A DNA stretch of 32,554 nt from an uncultured Collinsella sp. (GTDB lineage: Bacteria; Actinomycetota; Coriobacteriia; Coriobacteriales; Coriobacteriaceae): positions 1 through 32,554 of the forward strand of contig CAAELJ010000043.1 in the NCBI GenBank assembly GCA_900756725.1, read 5' to 3'. This document shows positions 15,733 to 23,574 of this stretch, in pieces. Under the pieces are notes generated by a model that saw nothing but the letters and a program-made list of their open reading frames with translations, made no database searches and was not told the origin of the DNA. Position 1 is the stretch's first letter; each line of letters begins with the position of its first letter. A program made the position numbers and the translations under genes.

Positions 15733-16584
15733 CTAGGCCAAAGAACACGAATAGAACGTTTGGTTAAAGAAGTCGACGACTTCGTTTTCGAACGCATTGA
15801 TGCGCTCGTGAGCGTATTTGGCATAGATGATATGCCTCCGGTCACACTCAAGACCGTTGAATACGGCAAACTGGCCCTTGGGATCACTCACGGTATCCAT
15901 GAGCGATGTGCCCATGAGCACCGAGCCACGAACCCGAGGCGACAGCGTCTCGAGACCGCTGGGAAGCGGATTGGCAAGCGCCGTGCAGGCAAGGCCCCGC
16001 TCGTCCAGAGCAGAAACCGCCAGCGCGACACCGCCGCCAAGGCCCTCGCCCCATGCAAAGATGCGGTCGGGATCCATGCCATCAAGGTTGCGCGCAACCT
16101 TCGCCAACGCGCAGCCCCAACGGACACGCTCGACAAAAGCAGGCGAGGTAATCCCCTGCTGCAGATCGCTGGATCCAATAGTCTCATCGTCCAGCGCAAG
16201 CACGGCATATCCCATGGCGGCAAACCGCGTCATGTGATGCCATCCCCGCACGGGTCGGTCGATGTCATGGAACATCAGACACAGCGGCACGCGCTCAGAT
16301 ACTCGGGCACGACCGACAGGCTCAATCAAACGAGCGTGGACCGCATGGTCACCGAGCTCAAAGGAAACCTCCGAGTAACGGGCGCAGGGGTTAACAAAGT
16401 CAATTGCCGTAATGGCCAGGCCTTGAATCTCAAGATTCGAAGCGCATGTCTCTAAATCAGAAACATCTGCTTGGACATCACCGTGCCAGTCCTGATATTC
16501 TGCGAGCCTTGACGAAACCGTTCCAGGAATTCCCACGAGCCCGGGGACTATCAGCTCGTCAACATTGCTCTCGCACTTAGACAT
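15733..16584 (-). CDS. AXE1-family esterase-like protein lacking the catalytic serine
   Basis: This 283-residue protein is a divergent paralog of the esterase encoded just upstream. The C-terminal halves align well: FAWGEGLGGGVAL against YVNGASQGGGLGI, MGTSLMDTVSDP against FGTGTADIVCPP, and YAKYAHERI against EGFGHEEI. The nucleophile Ser of the partner (S183) is Gly181 here, while the triad Asp (D230) and His (H259) are kept. Hydrolysis by the usual mechanism is therefore unlikely; a binding, regulatory or heterodimer role is possible, or early decay. The start ATG at 16584 overlaps the upstream stop by 8 nt and has a GGGGAGG site. The frame is intact, which argues against a simple pseudogene. 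Confidence 0.75.
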   Translation of the reverse strand: MSKCESNVDELIVPGLVGIPGTVSSRLAEYQDWHGDVQADVSDLETCASNLEIQGLAITAIDFVNPCARYSEVSFELGDHAVHARLIEPVGRARVSERVPLCLMFHDIDRPVRGWHHMTRFAAMGYAVLALDDETIGSSDLQQGITSPAFVERVRWGCALAKVARNLDGMDPDRIFAWGEGLGGGVALAVSALDERGLACTALANPLPSGLETLSPRVRGSVLMGTSLMDTVSDPKGQFAVFNGLECDRRHIIYAKYAHERINAFENEVVDFFNQTFYSCSLA

Positions 16585-17554
16585 GAGCCTCCCCTCCCTC
16601 ACAGAAAAACGGAATGATCAGATCATCAAAATCCTGAATCTCCTCGTGGCCAAAGCCTTCAAAGAACTCATGACGCTTGTCGCAGGACAGGTTGTTGTAC
16701 ACCGCAAACTGCGTTGCCGGCGGACAGACGATATCGGCCGTGCCCGTGCCAAACAGCACGGGGCACTTGACCATGGGGGCAAAATTCTTGGAATCGAAGT
16801 ACGCCAGCTTGGCATAGGCTTCCTCGATACGAGTCGAGTCCTCGTCAAACCAACGCGACCAATAGCGCAGACCCTCGTAGGCAATATCGTCGGCGTCCAG
16901 ATCCCAAACCAGGCGGAAGTCCGATAAGAAGGGATAGAGGATGGCGGCGCGATTGATAAGCTCGCTGTTAAGCGCGCAGGTTGCAATACCCAAACCGCCG
17001 CCCTGCGATGCGCCGTTCACATACACGCGGGTAAGATCGATGCCCTCGAGCTCGCGAACGATACGGCACAGAATGCGGATATCCTGATGTAGGCGAACAT
17101 AGTAGAGGTTGGCCGGGTCGCCGTCGATACCGGCGACGATATGGCCCGCGACCGTCGTGCCCTCAAATCCACCAATGTCCTCGGAGGGGCCTCCTTGGCC
17201 AGGACAATCGAGAGCAATGAGCGCCATGCCCATGCCCGCAAACGACGCCTGCTCAAACCAGCTGCGGCTTGCACCCGGATACCCATGGAACTGAAGTACC
17301 AATGGCACGGGCTCGTCCGAGACAGGTTTAAGGTACTTGGCGTGCAGGCGAGCGCCGCACATGCCGGTATACCAGAGATCGAAAAGCTGGCAGGTCACGG
17401 CATCGGTGACCGATGCCGCCTCGATCGCATAGTCAAGCCCGACGGCGTCAGCCTCGGCCATGCGATCCTTCCAAAAGAGATCGAAATCTGATGGACGGGG
17501 CATAGCGCCTCGATATTCACCAAATTGATGTTGTAGCTCCTGAGCACTTGGCAT
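16577..17554 (-). CDS. AXE1-family acetyl esterase (possible sialate O-acetylesterase)
   Basis: The 325-residue alpha/beta hydrolase matches the acetyl xylan esterase/cephalosporin C deacetylase family in length and motifs. The oxyanion region reads LQFHGYPGASRSW, then LDCPGQGGPSED, the nucleophile elbow NGASQGGG (S183), the acid FGTGTADIVCPP (D274) and the base FGHEEI (H303). These cytoplasmic enzymes remove acetyl groups from small sugars. Inside a sialic-acid operon the likely job is to de-O-acetylate imported sialic acids so that NanA can act; this is inference from context. No signal peptide is visible. The ATG at 17554 lacks a well-spaced ribosome binding site; a TTG at 17569 is an alternative start. 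Confidence 0.85.
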   Translation of the reverse strand: MPSAQELQHQFGEYRGAMPRPSDFDLFWKDRMAEADAVGLDYAIEAASVTDAVTCQLFDLWYTGMCGARLHAKYLKPVSDEPVPLVLQFHGYPGASRSWFEQASFAGMGMALIALDCPGQGGPSEDIGGFEGTTVAGHIVAGIDGDPANLYYVRLHQDIRILCRIVRELEGIDLTRVYVNGASQGGGLGIATCALNSELINRAAILYPFLSDFRLVWDLDADDIAYEGLRYWSRWFDEDSTRIEEAYAKLAYFDSKNFAPMVKCPVLFGTGTADIVCPPATQFAVYNNLSCDKRHEFFEGFGHEEIQDFDDLIIPFFCEGGEAHV

Positions 17555-17634
17555 GGCTCGTGAACCCAACCTTTCGAAATCGCAACGGAGGTGCGCCCGG
17601 CAAGGGAACCGGGCGCACGGGAGGGAAAGCGAAG

Positions 17635-18462
17635 TTACTCGCCGAGCTTGGGATGCAGCAGCGACGGCGCAGCGCCGAGCAGCATCTTGGTGTAGGGGTC
17701 TCGAGGATGCTGGAAAACCTGCTTGGCCTCGCCCTGCTCGACGATCTTGCCGCCATTCATGACGATGATGTCGTCGGAAATATAGCGGACCGTCTGGATG
17801 TCATGGCTGATGAACACCATAGCCAGGCCGAGTTCCTTCTTAAGGTCGGTCAGCAGGTTCAGAATCTGCGCGCGGACCGAAACGTCCAGAGCCGAGGTGG
17901 GCTCGTCGGCGATGATGGCATCGGGGTTCAGCGACAGGGCACGGGCAATTGCGACGCGCTGGCGCTGGCCGCCCGAAAGCTGGCCGGGGAGAACCTCGGC
18001 GGCGGAGCTGGGCAGACCGGTGAGCTCCAAGAGCTCCTTGACGCGCTTCTCCTGCTCGGCCTCGGTACCCAGGTTGTGGACGCGCATGGGGTCGAGCAGT
18101 TGCTCGCGAACGACCATACGGGGGTTGAGCGCCGTGGCCGGGTTCTGGAACACGACCGAGATGACGCGACCCATGTGGCGACGGTCCTCGGCGGTACGTT
18201 TGGTAACGTCCTTGCCCTTAAAGTAGACCTTGCCGCTCGTGGGGGCCTGCAGGCCGCACATGACGTTGGCGGTGGTGGACTTTCCGCAACCGGACTCGCC
18301 GACGATGCCGATGGTCTGTCCGGGCATGAGCTTAATCGTTACACCCTGGACGGCGTGAACCAGGTTGGGGTGCAGAATCGAGCCGGTACGGGTCCTAAAG
18401 GTGACGTGGACGTCATCAAGGAAGATGATCGGCTCGACGCCGTTGACTGCGGTCTCGCTCAT
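17635..18462 (-). CDS. satD: SatD-like ABC transporter ATP-binding protein
   Basis: This 275-residue ATPase of the OppF type has Walker A GESGCGKS (55-62), the signature LSGGQRQRVAIARAL and Walker B with DEPTSALDVS, followed by the switch HD. It ends soon after the core with LLGAAPSLLHPKLGE, so it lacks the C-terminal oligo_HPY extension of most OppF proteins. The ATG at 18462 directly follows the satC stop. It would pair with the ATPase half of SatC. The name follows the resemblance of the gene set to the SatABCD sialic-acid importer of Haemophilus ducreyi (recalled, not searched) and the nan genes downstream. Confidence 0.8.
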   Translation of the reverse strand: MSETAVNGVEPIIFLDDVHVTFRTRTGSILHPNLVHAVQGVTIKLMPGQTIGIVGESGCGKSTTANVMCGLQAPTSGKVYFKGKDVTKRTAEDRRHMGRVISVVFQNPATALNPRMVVREQLLDPMRVHNLGTEAEQEKRVKELLELTGLPSSAAEVLPGQLSGGQRQRVAIARALSLNPDAIIADEPTSALDVSVRAQILNLLTDLKKELGLAMVFISHDIQTVRYISDDIIVMNGGKIVEQGEAKQVFQHPRDPYTKMLLGAAPSLLHPKLGE

Positions 18463-20478
18463 CTACATCACCTCCGCGTGAGGGGTCAAACCATTTGCCT
18501 TGAGCACCTCGTCGGGGAGCTCGGAATAGAAGTGCTCGGTGCCGGGCACGCGCTTGAAGACCGGACGGGTGTCCAGGCCAATGCGCGGATGACTCGAGCG
18601 GGGTGCGAAGCGATCGCCCTTGGGGAAATCGCGCGGGCTCGGAACGGCGCCGGGCACCTGGTGCAGGCGGCCCGAACCGCTCTCGATGGACAGGACGGAA
18701 CCCAGAAGACCGCGAGTGTACTCGTGGATCGGGTTGGTGAGCAGCTCCTTGGTGGGCGCCTGCTCGATAACCTGGCCGGCGTACATAACCGTGATGTTAT
18801 GGGCGACCTCGGCGACCAGTGCCAGGTCGTGCGAAACGAAGATCATGGCAAAGCCGAGCTTGGCCTGAAGGTCGTTAAGCAGCTTGATGACCTGCTTCTG
18901 GACGGTAACGTCCAGAGCGGTCGTGGGCTCGTCGCAGATGACCAGCTTGGGGTCGCGGGTAAGGGCCATAGCGATCAGAACGCGCTGACGCTGACCACCG
19001 GAAAGCTCATGCGGATAGCTCTCGAGCGTACGCTTGGGGTCGAGGCCCACGAGCTCCAGGAGCTCCTCGGCGCTACGGGTGCCGCCGCGCTTGGTGAGCT
19101 GCTTCATCTGGGCGGAAATGAGCATGGAGGGGTTGAGCGAGGACAGGGCGTCCTGATAGACCATGGCGATATCGGTACCGCGCAGGCCGAACCACTCCTT
19201 CTTGCTCATCTTGAGCAGATCGCGGCCCTCCCAGAGAACCTCACCAGAAAGGTGCTCGTCATCGTCGGTCAGGCCCATGATGGCCAGCGTGGTGATGGAC
19301 TTACCGCAGCCGGACTCGCCTACCAGGCCCATGGTCTGGCCGGGACGGACGTCAAAGTTGACGTGGTCGACGACGTTGATGTCACCGTGGTGCTCAAACT
19401 GAATGCAGAAGTCACGGACCGAGAGAATCGGCTCGACAGACTCGTCGGGCACATGGCGGTCGTTACGCTTGAGCTCGACATCGCGCAGGGCGCCAAGGCG
19501 AGCGGAGAGGGACTGAGCCTGCTCCTTGTAGGCACGAACGGGGTCGGAGACCAGCAGATCGGCCTCGCGACGCTTGGAGGAATCGGTCGGATCCAGGGCG
19601 GCGGAGGGAGCAGCGGCCATGGCGTCGGTAATACCCTCGGAGAGGATGTTGAGCGCCAGGCAGGTGATCATAATGGCCAGGCCCGGGAACAGTGCCTGCC
19701 ACCAACGGCCAGCGAGCACGCCGCCGCGGGCGTCGGCGAGGATGTTGCCCCAGGTAGCGGTGGGCTCCTGGATGCCGGCGCCGATGAAGGTCAGCGAGGC
19801 CTCGAAGATGATGGCGTCTGCGACCAGGGTAACGGTGAAGACCATGATCGGAGCGATGCAGTTGCGCAGAACATGCTTGATCAGAATCCACGGAGCCTTG
19901 GCGCCGGACACGATGACCGCGCGGACATAGTCCTCACCGTACTCGGACACGATGTTGGCGCGCACGATACGGGCGATCTGCGGAGTGTACATAAAGCCGA
20001 TGGCGAAAATGATCGACGGCACGGAATTGCCCAGGATGGAGACGAAAACGGCTGCGAGGGCGATACCCGGGATGGACATGATGATGTCCAGGATACGCAT
20101 GATCGCCTCAGAGATAGACTTGCGCGAAACCGCTGCAAGAGCGCCGACAACGGAACCACAGACCAAAGCCATGGCGGTAGCACCAAAGCCGATGATCAGC
20201 GAGTAACGTCCGCCGTAGAGCATGCGCGAAAGGATGTCGCGGCCCTTGTCGTCGGTACCGAAGATAAACCCGTTGCCGGGAGCCTGGCGAGCCGTAAAGA
20301 TCTCGACCGGGCTATAGGGGGCAAGAAGGGGCGCCAGAATCGCGGTCAGGGCGACCAGCATCAGCACGACGGCGGCAATCTTAGAAGACAGCGTCATCTT
20401 CTTCCAGCCACCGAGCTTGAGCCCCTTGGAGGCAGCCTTCTCGAGCTGCTCGGTTTGCTTCTCTCGAATCTTTACCAT
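18463..20478 (-). CDS. satC: SatC-like fused ABC permease-ATPase
   Basis: One 671-residue frame joins an OppC-type permease (about 1-290; FGTDDKGRDILSRMLYGGRYS motif in part at 73-92, EAA loop VSGAKAPWILIKHVLRNCIA) to an OppD-type ATPase (about 345-671; Walker A GESGCGKS 387-394, signature LSGGQRQR 492-499, Walker B VICDEPTTALDVT). The linker at about 290-345 is polar. The oligo_HPY tail is present, but the four cysteines seen in OppD are absent (GDRFAPRSSHP instead of GCxFxPRCP). A fused C-D subunit is a feature of SatC in the SatABCD family. It follows satB by 3 nt and abuts satD. Confidence 0.88.
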   Translation of the reverse strand: MVKIREKQTEQLEKAASKGLKLGGWKKMTLSSKIAAVVLMLVALTAILAPLLAPYSPVEIFTARQAPGNGFIFGTDDKGRDILSRMLYGGRYSLIIGFGATAMALVCGSVVGALAAVSRKSISEAIMRILDIIMSIPGIALAAVFVSILGNSVPSIIFAIGFMYTPQIARIVRANIVSEYGEDYVRAVIVSGAKAPWILIKHVLRNCIAPIMVFTVTLVADAIIFEASLTFIGAGIQEPTATWGNILADARGGVLAGRWWQALFPGLAIMITCLALNILSEGITDAMAAAPSAALDPTDSSKRREADLLVSDPVRAYKEQAQSLSARLGALRDVELKRNDRHVPDESVEPILSVRDFCIQFEHHGDINVVDHVNFDVRPGQTMGLVGESGCGKSITTLAIMGLTDDDEHLSGEVLWEGRDLLKMSKKEWFGLRGTDIAMVYQDALSSLNPSMLISAQMKQLTKRGGTRSAEELLELVGLDPKRTLESYPHELSGGQRQRVLIAMALTRDPKLVICDEPTTALDVTVQKQVIKLLNDLQAKLGFAMIFVSHDLALVAEVAHNITVMYAGQVIEQAPTKELLTNPIHEYTRGLLGSVLSIESGSGRLHQVPGAVPSPRDFPKGDRFAPRSSHPRIGLDTRPVFKRVPGTEHFYSELPDEVLKANGLTPHAEVM

Positions 20479-20481
20479 AAT

Positions 20482-21438
20482 CTACACCGTCCTGATGCGC
20501 GGGTTGATGAGCAGGTAGAGCATGTCAACCACGATGTTGATGATGATGAAGGCAAGAGCAACGACGATAACGACGCCCTGAACCAGGTTCGCCTCGTTGC
20601 CCTGAACGCCCTGCAGAATCGCGGTGCCCATGCCGGGGAGGTTGAAGATAACCTCGATGACGACGGCGCCGCCCATGAGGTAACCGATCTTAAGACCGAG
20701 GGTGGTGACCGGGGTGATCAGCGCATTGCGAAGAACGTTGATGCCGACGACGACCTTCTCGGGAACGCCGGCGCCGCGAGCCATACGGACATAGTCCTTG
20801 TCGAGCTCCTCGACCATGGCGGTACGCACGATACGAGTCATCTGACCCGTCAGCGGAAATGCCAAGGCGATAGCGGGCATGATCATACGTCCCAGATAGC
20901 CAACCGGATTCGTGGTGAAGTGAGGCAGAGCACCCGATGCCGGGAGCACCTTAAGGTAGGAAGAGAACAGCAGGATCAACAGAACGGCAAGCCAGAACGA
21001 CGGGGTTGCCAAGCCGGCGATGGAAAAGACGCGGATCACTTGGTCCGGCCATTTGTCGCGATACAGTGCCGCGATGACGCCGAGCAAAAACGAAACGACC
21101 GCACCGATGGCAAGACCGATGAAGGTCAGCTGCATCGTGACGGGCAGGGCCGTGGAGATGCGCTTGGCAACGGAGTTGCGAGCAGCACCATAGGTACCCA
21201 TGTCGCCATGAATCAAATCGCCCATATAGCGCACGTAGCGCACGGGCCAGGGGTCGTCCAGACCATACTTCTCATGGTACTCGGCAACCGCCTCGGGCGA
21301 GGCACCGTCACCCAACGCCGTGTAGGCGGGGTCGGTCTTGGAGAACGACATAAGGAAGAACACCAGGACGGTGACGCCCAATGCCATGATCGGCAGCGCC
21401 ACAAGACGCCTTCCAATCAAACGTAGCAAGTTGTTCAC
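20482..21438 (-). CDS. satB: SatB-like ABC transporter permease
   Basis: A GTG start at 21438 preceded by GGGGAGAG gives a 318-residue OppB-family permease beginning MNNLLRLIGRRLVALPIMALG after start-codon conversion. Family marks include the FFLMSFSKTDPAY stretch, a GDLIHGDMGTYG loop, and the EAA loop ARGAGVPEKVVVGINVLRNA. About six membrane helices are visible. It forms the channel with the permease half of SatC. A 157-nt gap with two hairpins separates it from the binding protein gene upstream. The specificity for sialic acid is inferred from the linked nan genes. Confidence 0.85.
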   Translation of the reverse strand: MNNLLRLIGRRLVALPIMALGVTVLVFFLMSFSKTDPAYTALGDGASPEAVAEYHEKYGLDDPWPVRYVRYMGDLIHGDMGTYGAARNSVAKRISTALPVTMQLTFIGLAIGAVVSFLLGVIAALYRDKWPDQVIRVFSIAGLATPSFWLAVLLILLFSSYLKVLPASGALPHFTTNPVGYLGRMIMPAIALAFPLTGQMTRIVRTAMVEELDKDYVRMARGAGVPEKVVVGINVLRNALITPVTTLGLKIGYLMGGAVVIEVIFNLPGMGTAILQGVQGNEANLVQGVVIVVALAFIIINIVVDMLYLLINPRIRTV

Positions 21439-21478
21439 GTTCTCTCCCCTTTCTTTTGTCGGTAGGACCAACTGGTAT

Positions 21479-21532
21479 ATGAGTACGGATACTCATTACA
21501 AGACCCGAGCGACATCGTTGCCGCCCGGGTCT
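21479..21532 (-). terminator. Two hairpins between satA and satB
   Basis: The upstream one has AGACCCG / CGGGTCT arms (21501-21507, 21526-21532), extendable by GCG pairs after one mismatch, and is followed on the minus strand by TTGTAATG. The second has ATGAGTA / TACTCAT arms (21479-21485, 21490-21496) with a 4-nt loop. They lie between the binding-protein gene and the permease gene, where leaky terminators usually set the excess of binding protein. Confidence 0.6.
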
Positions 21533-21595
21533 TTGTTTCAACTATGAGGATACGGTCCCAACGGCCGACATCCTGCATACAGACTCAAGCGAGTC

Positions 21596-23209
21596 TTACG
21601 CCTTGACGGTCGCAACGCCCCTGAAGGACATGCTCGTCGTGCCAATGCCCTTGAAGCCATCGAGGGCCTCGCCGTTGGGCGCAGTGGACGGATCGTCCCA
21701 GGAAGCGGAGACGGTCTTGACGTGGACAACGGGGTACAGAACGGCGTTGTCGGCAATGATGTCGAAGCACTCGTTCCACTTCTTCTGCTGCTCGTCGCCC
21801 TCGGCGGCAAGAGCCTCGTCCATGAGGCCGTGGAGCTTCTGCCACTCAGCGGACTCCTTCCACGGGCAACGGGTCTGCATCCAGACGTTGTCGCCGTACC
21901 ACCAGTTGAGCAGCAGGTCGGGGTCGGCGCCGAAGCAGGAAGGATCGCCAGGGGCAAGGAGGATATCGTAGGCCTCGCCGCCGTCGATGGCAGCGTAGGT
22001 GGCCGGCGAGGTATCGGTCTGGATGGTCACATCGAAGCCGAGAGCGTCGAGGTCGTTCTTGACCTGGGCGGCCATGCCCTTAATCTGCTCGTTGTCGGTG
22101 GTGCGCAGGGTGATGGCACCCGGGGTGATGCCAGACTCCTCGATAAGCTTCTTAGCCTTCTTGGCGTCGGTCTTGTACACCGTGGAAGCCTCATGATAGT
22201 TGGTGAAGCTCTTGGGCAGGTAGCAGCTGGCAGCGGTGGCAAGGCCGGCGAAGGTGTTGCTGACCATCTTCTCGGTGTCGAGCGCATACATGACAGCCTG
22301 ACGGACCTTGACGTTGTTCCAAGGCTCCTTGGCGACGTTGAACATGATGAAGCGGGTGCCGAAACCCTGAACGTTATCGATCTTGCAGCCGGCGCTCTCG
22401 AGCTGGTCGACAGCGTCAGCGGTAACGAGCTCCATAACGAGCGTGGAGCCCTCCTGCTGAGCGGTAACGCGAGCGGTGGGGTCGGTCAGGATGCTGTACT
22501 GGATCTTCTTATCCTCGGCAGCATACTCACCGTTGTACTCGGGATTGGGAACCAGGGTGATCTCGGTATCGGAGATAGAGTCGTACATCCAGGGGCCGGA
22601 GCCGATCGGCTGCTTGGCGCGATCCTCCTCGGTCTGGGTGGCCGGGGTAACGCGGACGATGGCCAGACGATCCTTGAGCAGGGAGAAGTTGGGGACCTTG
22701 GTCTTGACCGTCACGGTGCTGGCGTCCTTGGCCTCGATGGACTCGAAGGGCTGGAAGAACGGAGCATAGGTAGCGGAAGCGGCGCAAGCGGTGTAGGAGG
22801 CAACGACATCGTCAGCGGTGACCTCGGTGCCATCGGAGAACTTGGCGCCCTTGCGGATGGTAACCTCGAAAGTGGTGTCGTCCACAGACTTGGGGTCGTC
22901 GGTGGCGAGCTCGTTGAAGGTGCTGTAGTCGTGGTAATCGATGCCGTAGAGACCCTCGACGACGTGCCAGTTAGCACCCAGGCCCACAGCGGAGCCGGTG
23001 CTGGCGGGGTCGAAGCTGGACGGAGCGTAAGCGGAACCAGCGGTGATCACGCCGCCGCCACGGTTGGCGGAATCGGTGGAACCGGAAGCGGAACCCTCGT
23101 CGCTAGAGCTGCCACCGCAGCCGGTGAGACCAAGCCCTGCGACAGCAGCGACGCTGCCGGTGAGGCCGAGGAACGAACGCCTGGACATACCCTTGTTGAT
23201 GATGGCCAT
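21596..23209 (-). CDS. satA: SatA-like solute-binding lipoprotein (family 5)
   Basis: The ATG at 23209 (MAIINKGMSRRSF) has an AGGAGA site 4-9 nt upstream; a TTG 15 nt earlier is less likely. The 537-residue protein has a Tat-type signal (SRRSFLGL at 9-16), a hydrophobic core and the lipobox LTGC with C31, then a Ser/Gly-rich linker and a family 5 binding domain (for example GSGPWMYDSI and NVKVRQAVMYALDTEKM). It is the first gene of the sat-nan operon and would bring the ligand, presumably sialic acid, to SatBCD. A peptide ligand is the alternative if the nan link is coincidental. Confidence 0.83.
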   Translation of the reverse strand: MAIINKGMSRRSFLGLTGSVAAVAGLGLTGCGGSSSDEGSASGSTDSANRGGGVITAGSAYAPSSFDPASTGSAVGLGANWHVVEGLYGIDYHDYSTFNELATDDPKSVDDTTFEVTIRKGAKFSDGTEVTADDVVASYTACAASATYAPFFQPFESIEAKDASTVTVKTKVPNFSLLKDRLAIVRVTPATQTEEDRAKQPIGSGPWMYDSISDTEITLVPNPEYNGEYAAEDKKIQYSILTDPTARVTAQQEGSTLVMELVTADAVDQLESAGCKIDNVQGFGTRFIMFNVAKEPWNNVKVRQAVMYALDTEKMVSNTFAGLATAASCYLPKSFTNYHEASTVYKTDAKKAKKLIEESGITPGAITLRTTDNEQIKGMAAQVKNDLDALGFDVTIQTDTSPATYAAIDGGEAYDILLAPGDPSCFGADPDLLLNWWYGDNVWMQTRCPWKESAEWQKLHGLMDEALAAEGDEQQKKWNECFDIIADNAVLYPVVHVKTVSASWDDPSTAPNGEALDGFKGIGTTSMSFRGVATVKA

Positions 23210-23346
23210 GTCTTCTCCTATCAATAGAGAATCTTACCCGGGAGCACCTAGACTTGCCCCCGCGCAACTTGCGGACGATATATACCTTACCTACCGACAA
23301 ACCCAACTTGGGTGCCGCGCTCGGCGACCGATACATACATACGCTT

Positions 23347-23384
23347 GAACGGTATTTACTACCGTTCACCGAATTCATTGACAA
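23347..23384 (-). promoter_or_regulatory. Candidate sat-nan operon promoter with overlapping operator
   Basis: On the minus strand TTGTCA (23384-23379) and TAGTAA (23361-23356) are 17 nt apart. A perfect inverted repeat, GAACGGTA and TACCGTTC with a 5-nt centre (23347-23367), covers the -10 element, the position of a repressor site. The transcription start would lie about 140 nt before the satA ATG. The regulator gene is not in the window. Confidence 0.45.
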
Positions 23385-23518
23385 ACGATTCGACAGACAG
23401 TATGTATCGACGAGGTGAGATATCAGTCTTCGTCAACCCGCAGGATAGCAGGGTTATTCACCATGGCTAGTCAAACGTTTTAGCGTTAATAAAACCCGAA
23501 ATCAGCAGGTAATCGCCG

Positions 23519-23548
23519 CGAAATAAATGATTGAAAATCAGCCAATCA
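23519..23548 (-). terminator. Weak terminator after uvrC
   Basis: TGATTG (23528-23533) and CAATCA (23543-23548) form a 6-bp stem, followed on the minus strand by TTTATTTCG. It starts 27 nt past the uvrC stop. The stem is short, so some read-through into the sat-nan region is possible. Confidence 0.45.
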
Positions 23549-23574
23549 TGTATATCAGTTGTTTAGAAGCGCGT

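Larger units (their letters stand above)
23225..23574. promoter_or_regulatory. Intergenic region between uvrC and satA with several palindromes
   Basis: This 350-nt gap holds no convincing gene. It contains a weak uvrC terminator near 23528-23548, the satA promoter and operator-like palindrome (23347-23384), and further symmetric elements: CGATACATAC (23329-23338) paired with GTATGTATCG (23400-23409) flanking the promoter, ACCCAACTTGGGT (23301-23313) and CGCAACTTGCG (23263-23273), whose centres are 39 bp apart. A TATATA box (about 23278-23283) near the satA start may be a second -10 element. The density of symmetric sites suggests tight regulation of the sat-nan operon. Confidence 0.6.

Noticed and set aside
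15665..15748. Upstream extension of nanA starting at an ATG at 15748
   Set aside because: It would overlap the preceding gene's end and shift the catalytic residues away from the family positions; the GTG at 15664 with AAGGAG fits better.
17548..21426. A 1292-codon open frame on the plus strand opposite satB, satC and satD
   Set aside because: It is a shadow of high-GC coding sequence on the other strand. The composition is Asp/His/Gly-rich without domains, while the minus strand has clear ABC transporter motifs throughout.
23225..23574. A possible short gene or small RNA in the uvrC-satA gap
   Set aside because: No frame with a ribosome binding site or family resemblance; the symmetric elements are better explained as promoter and operator sequences.
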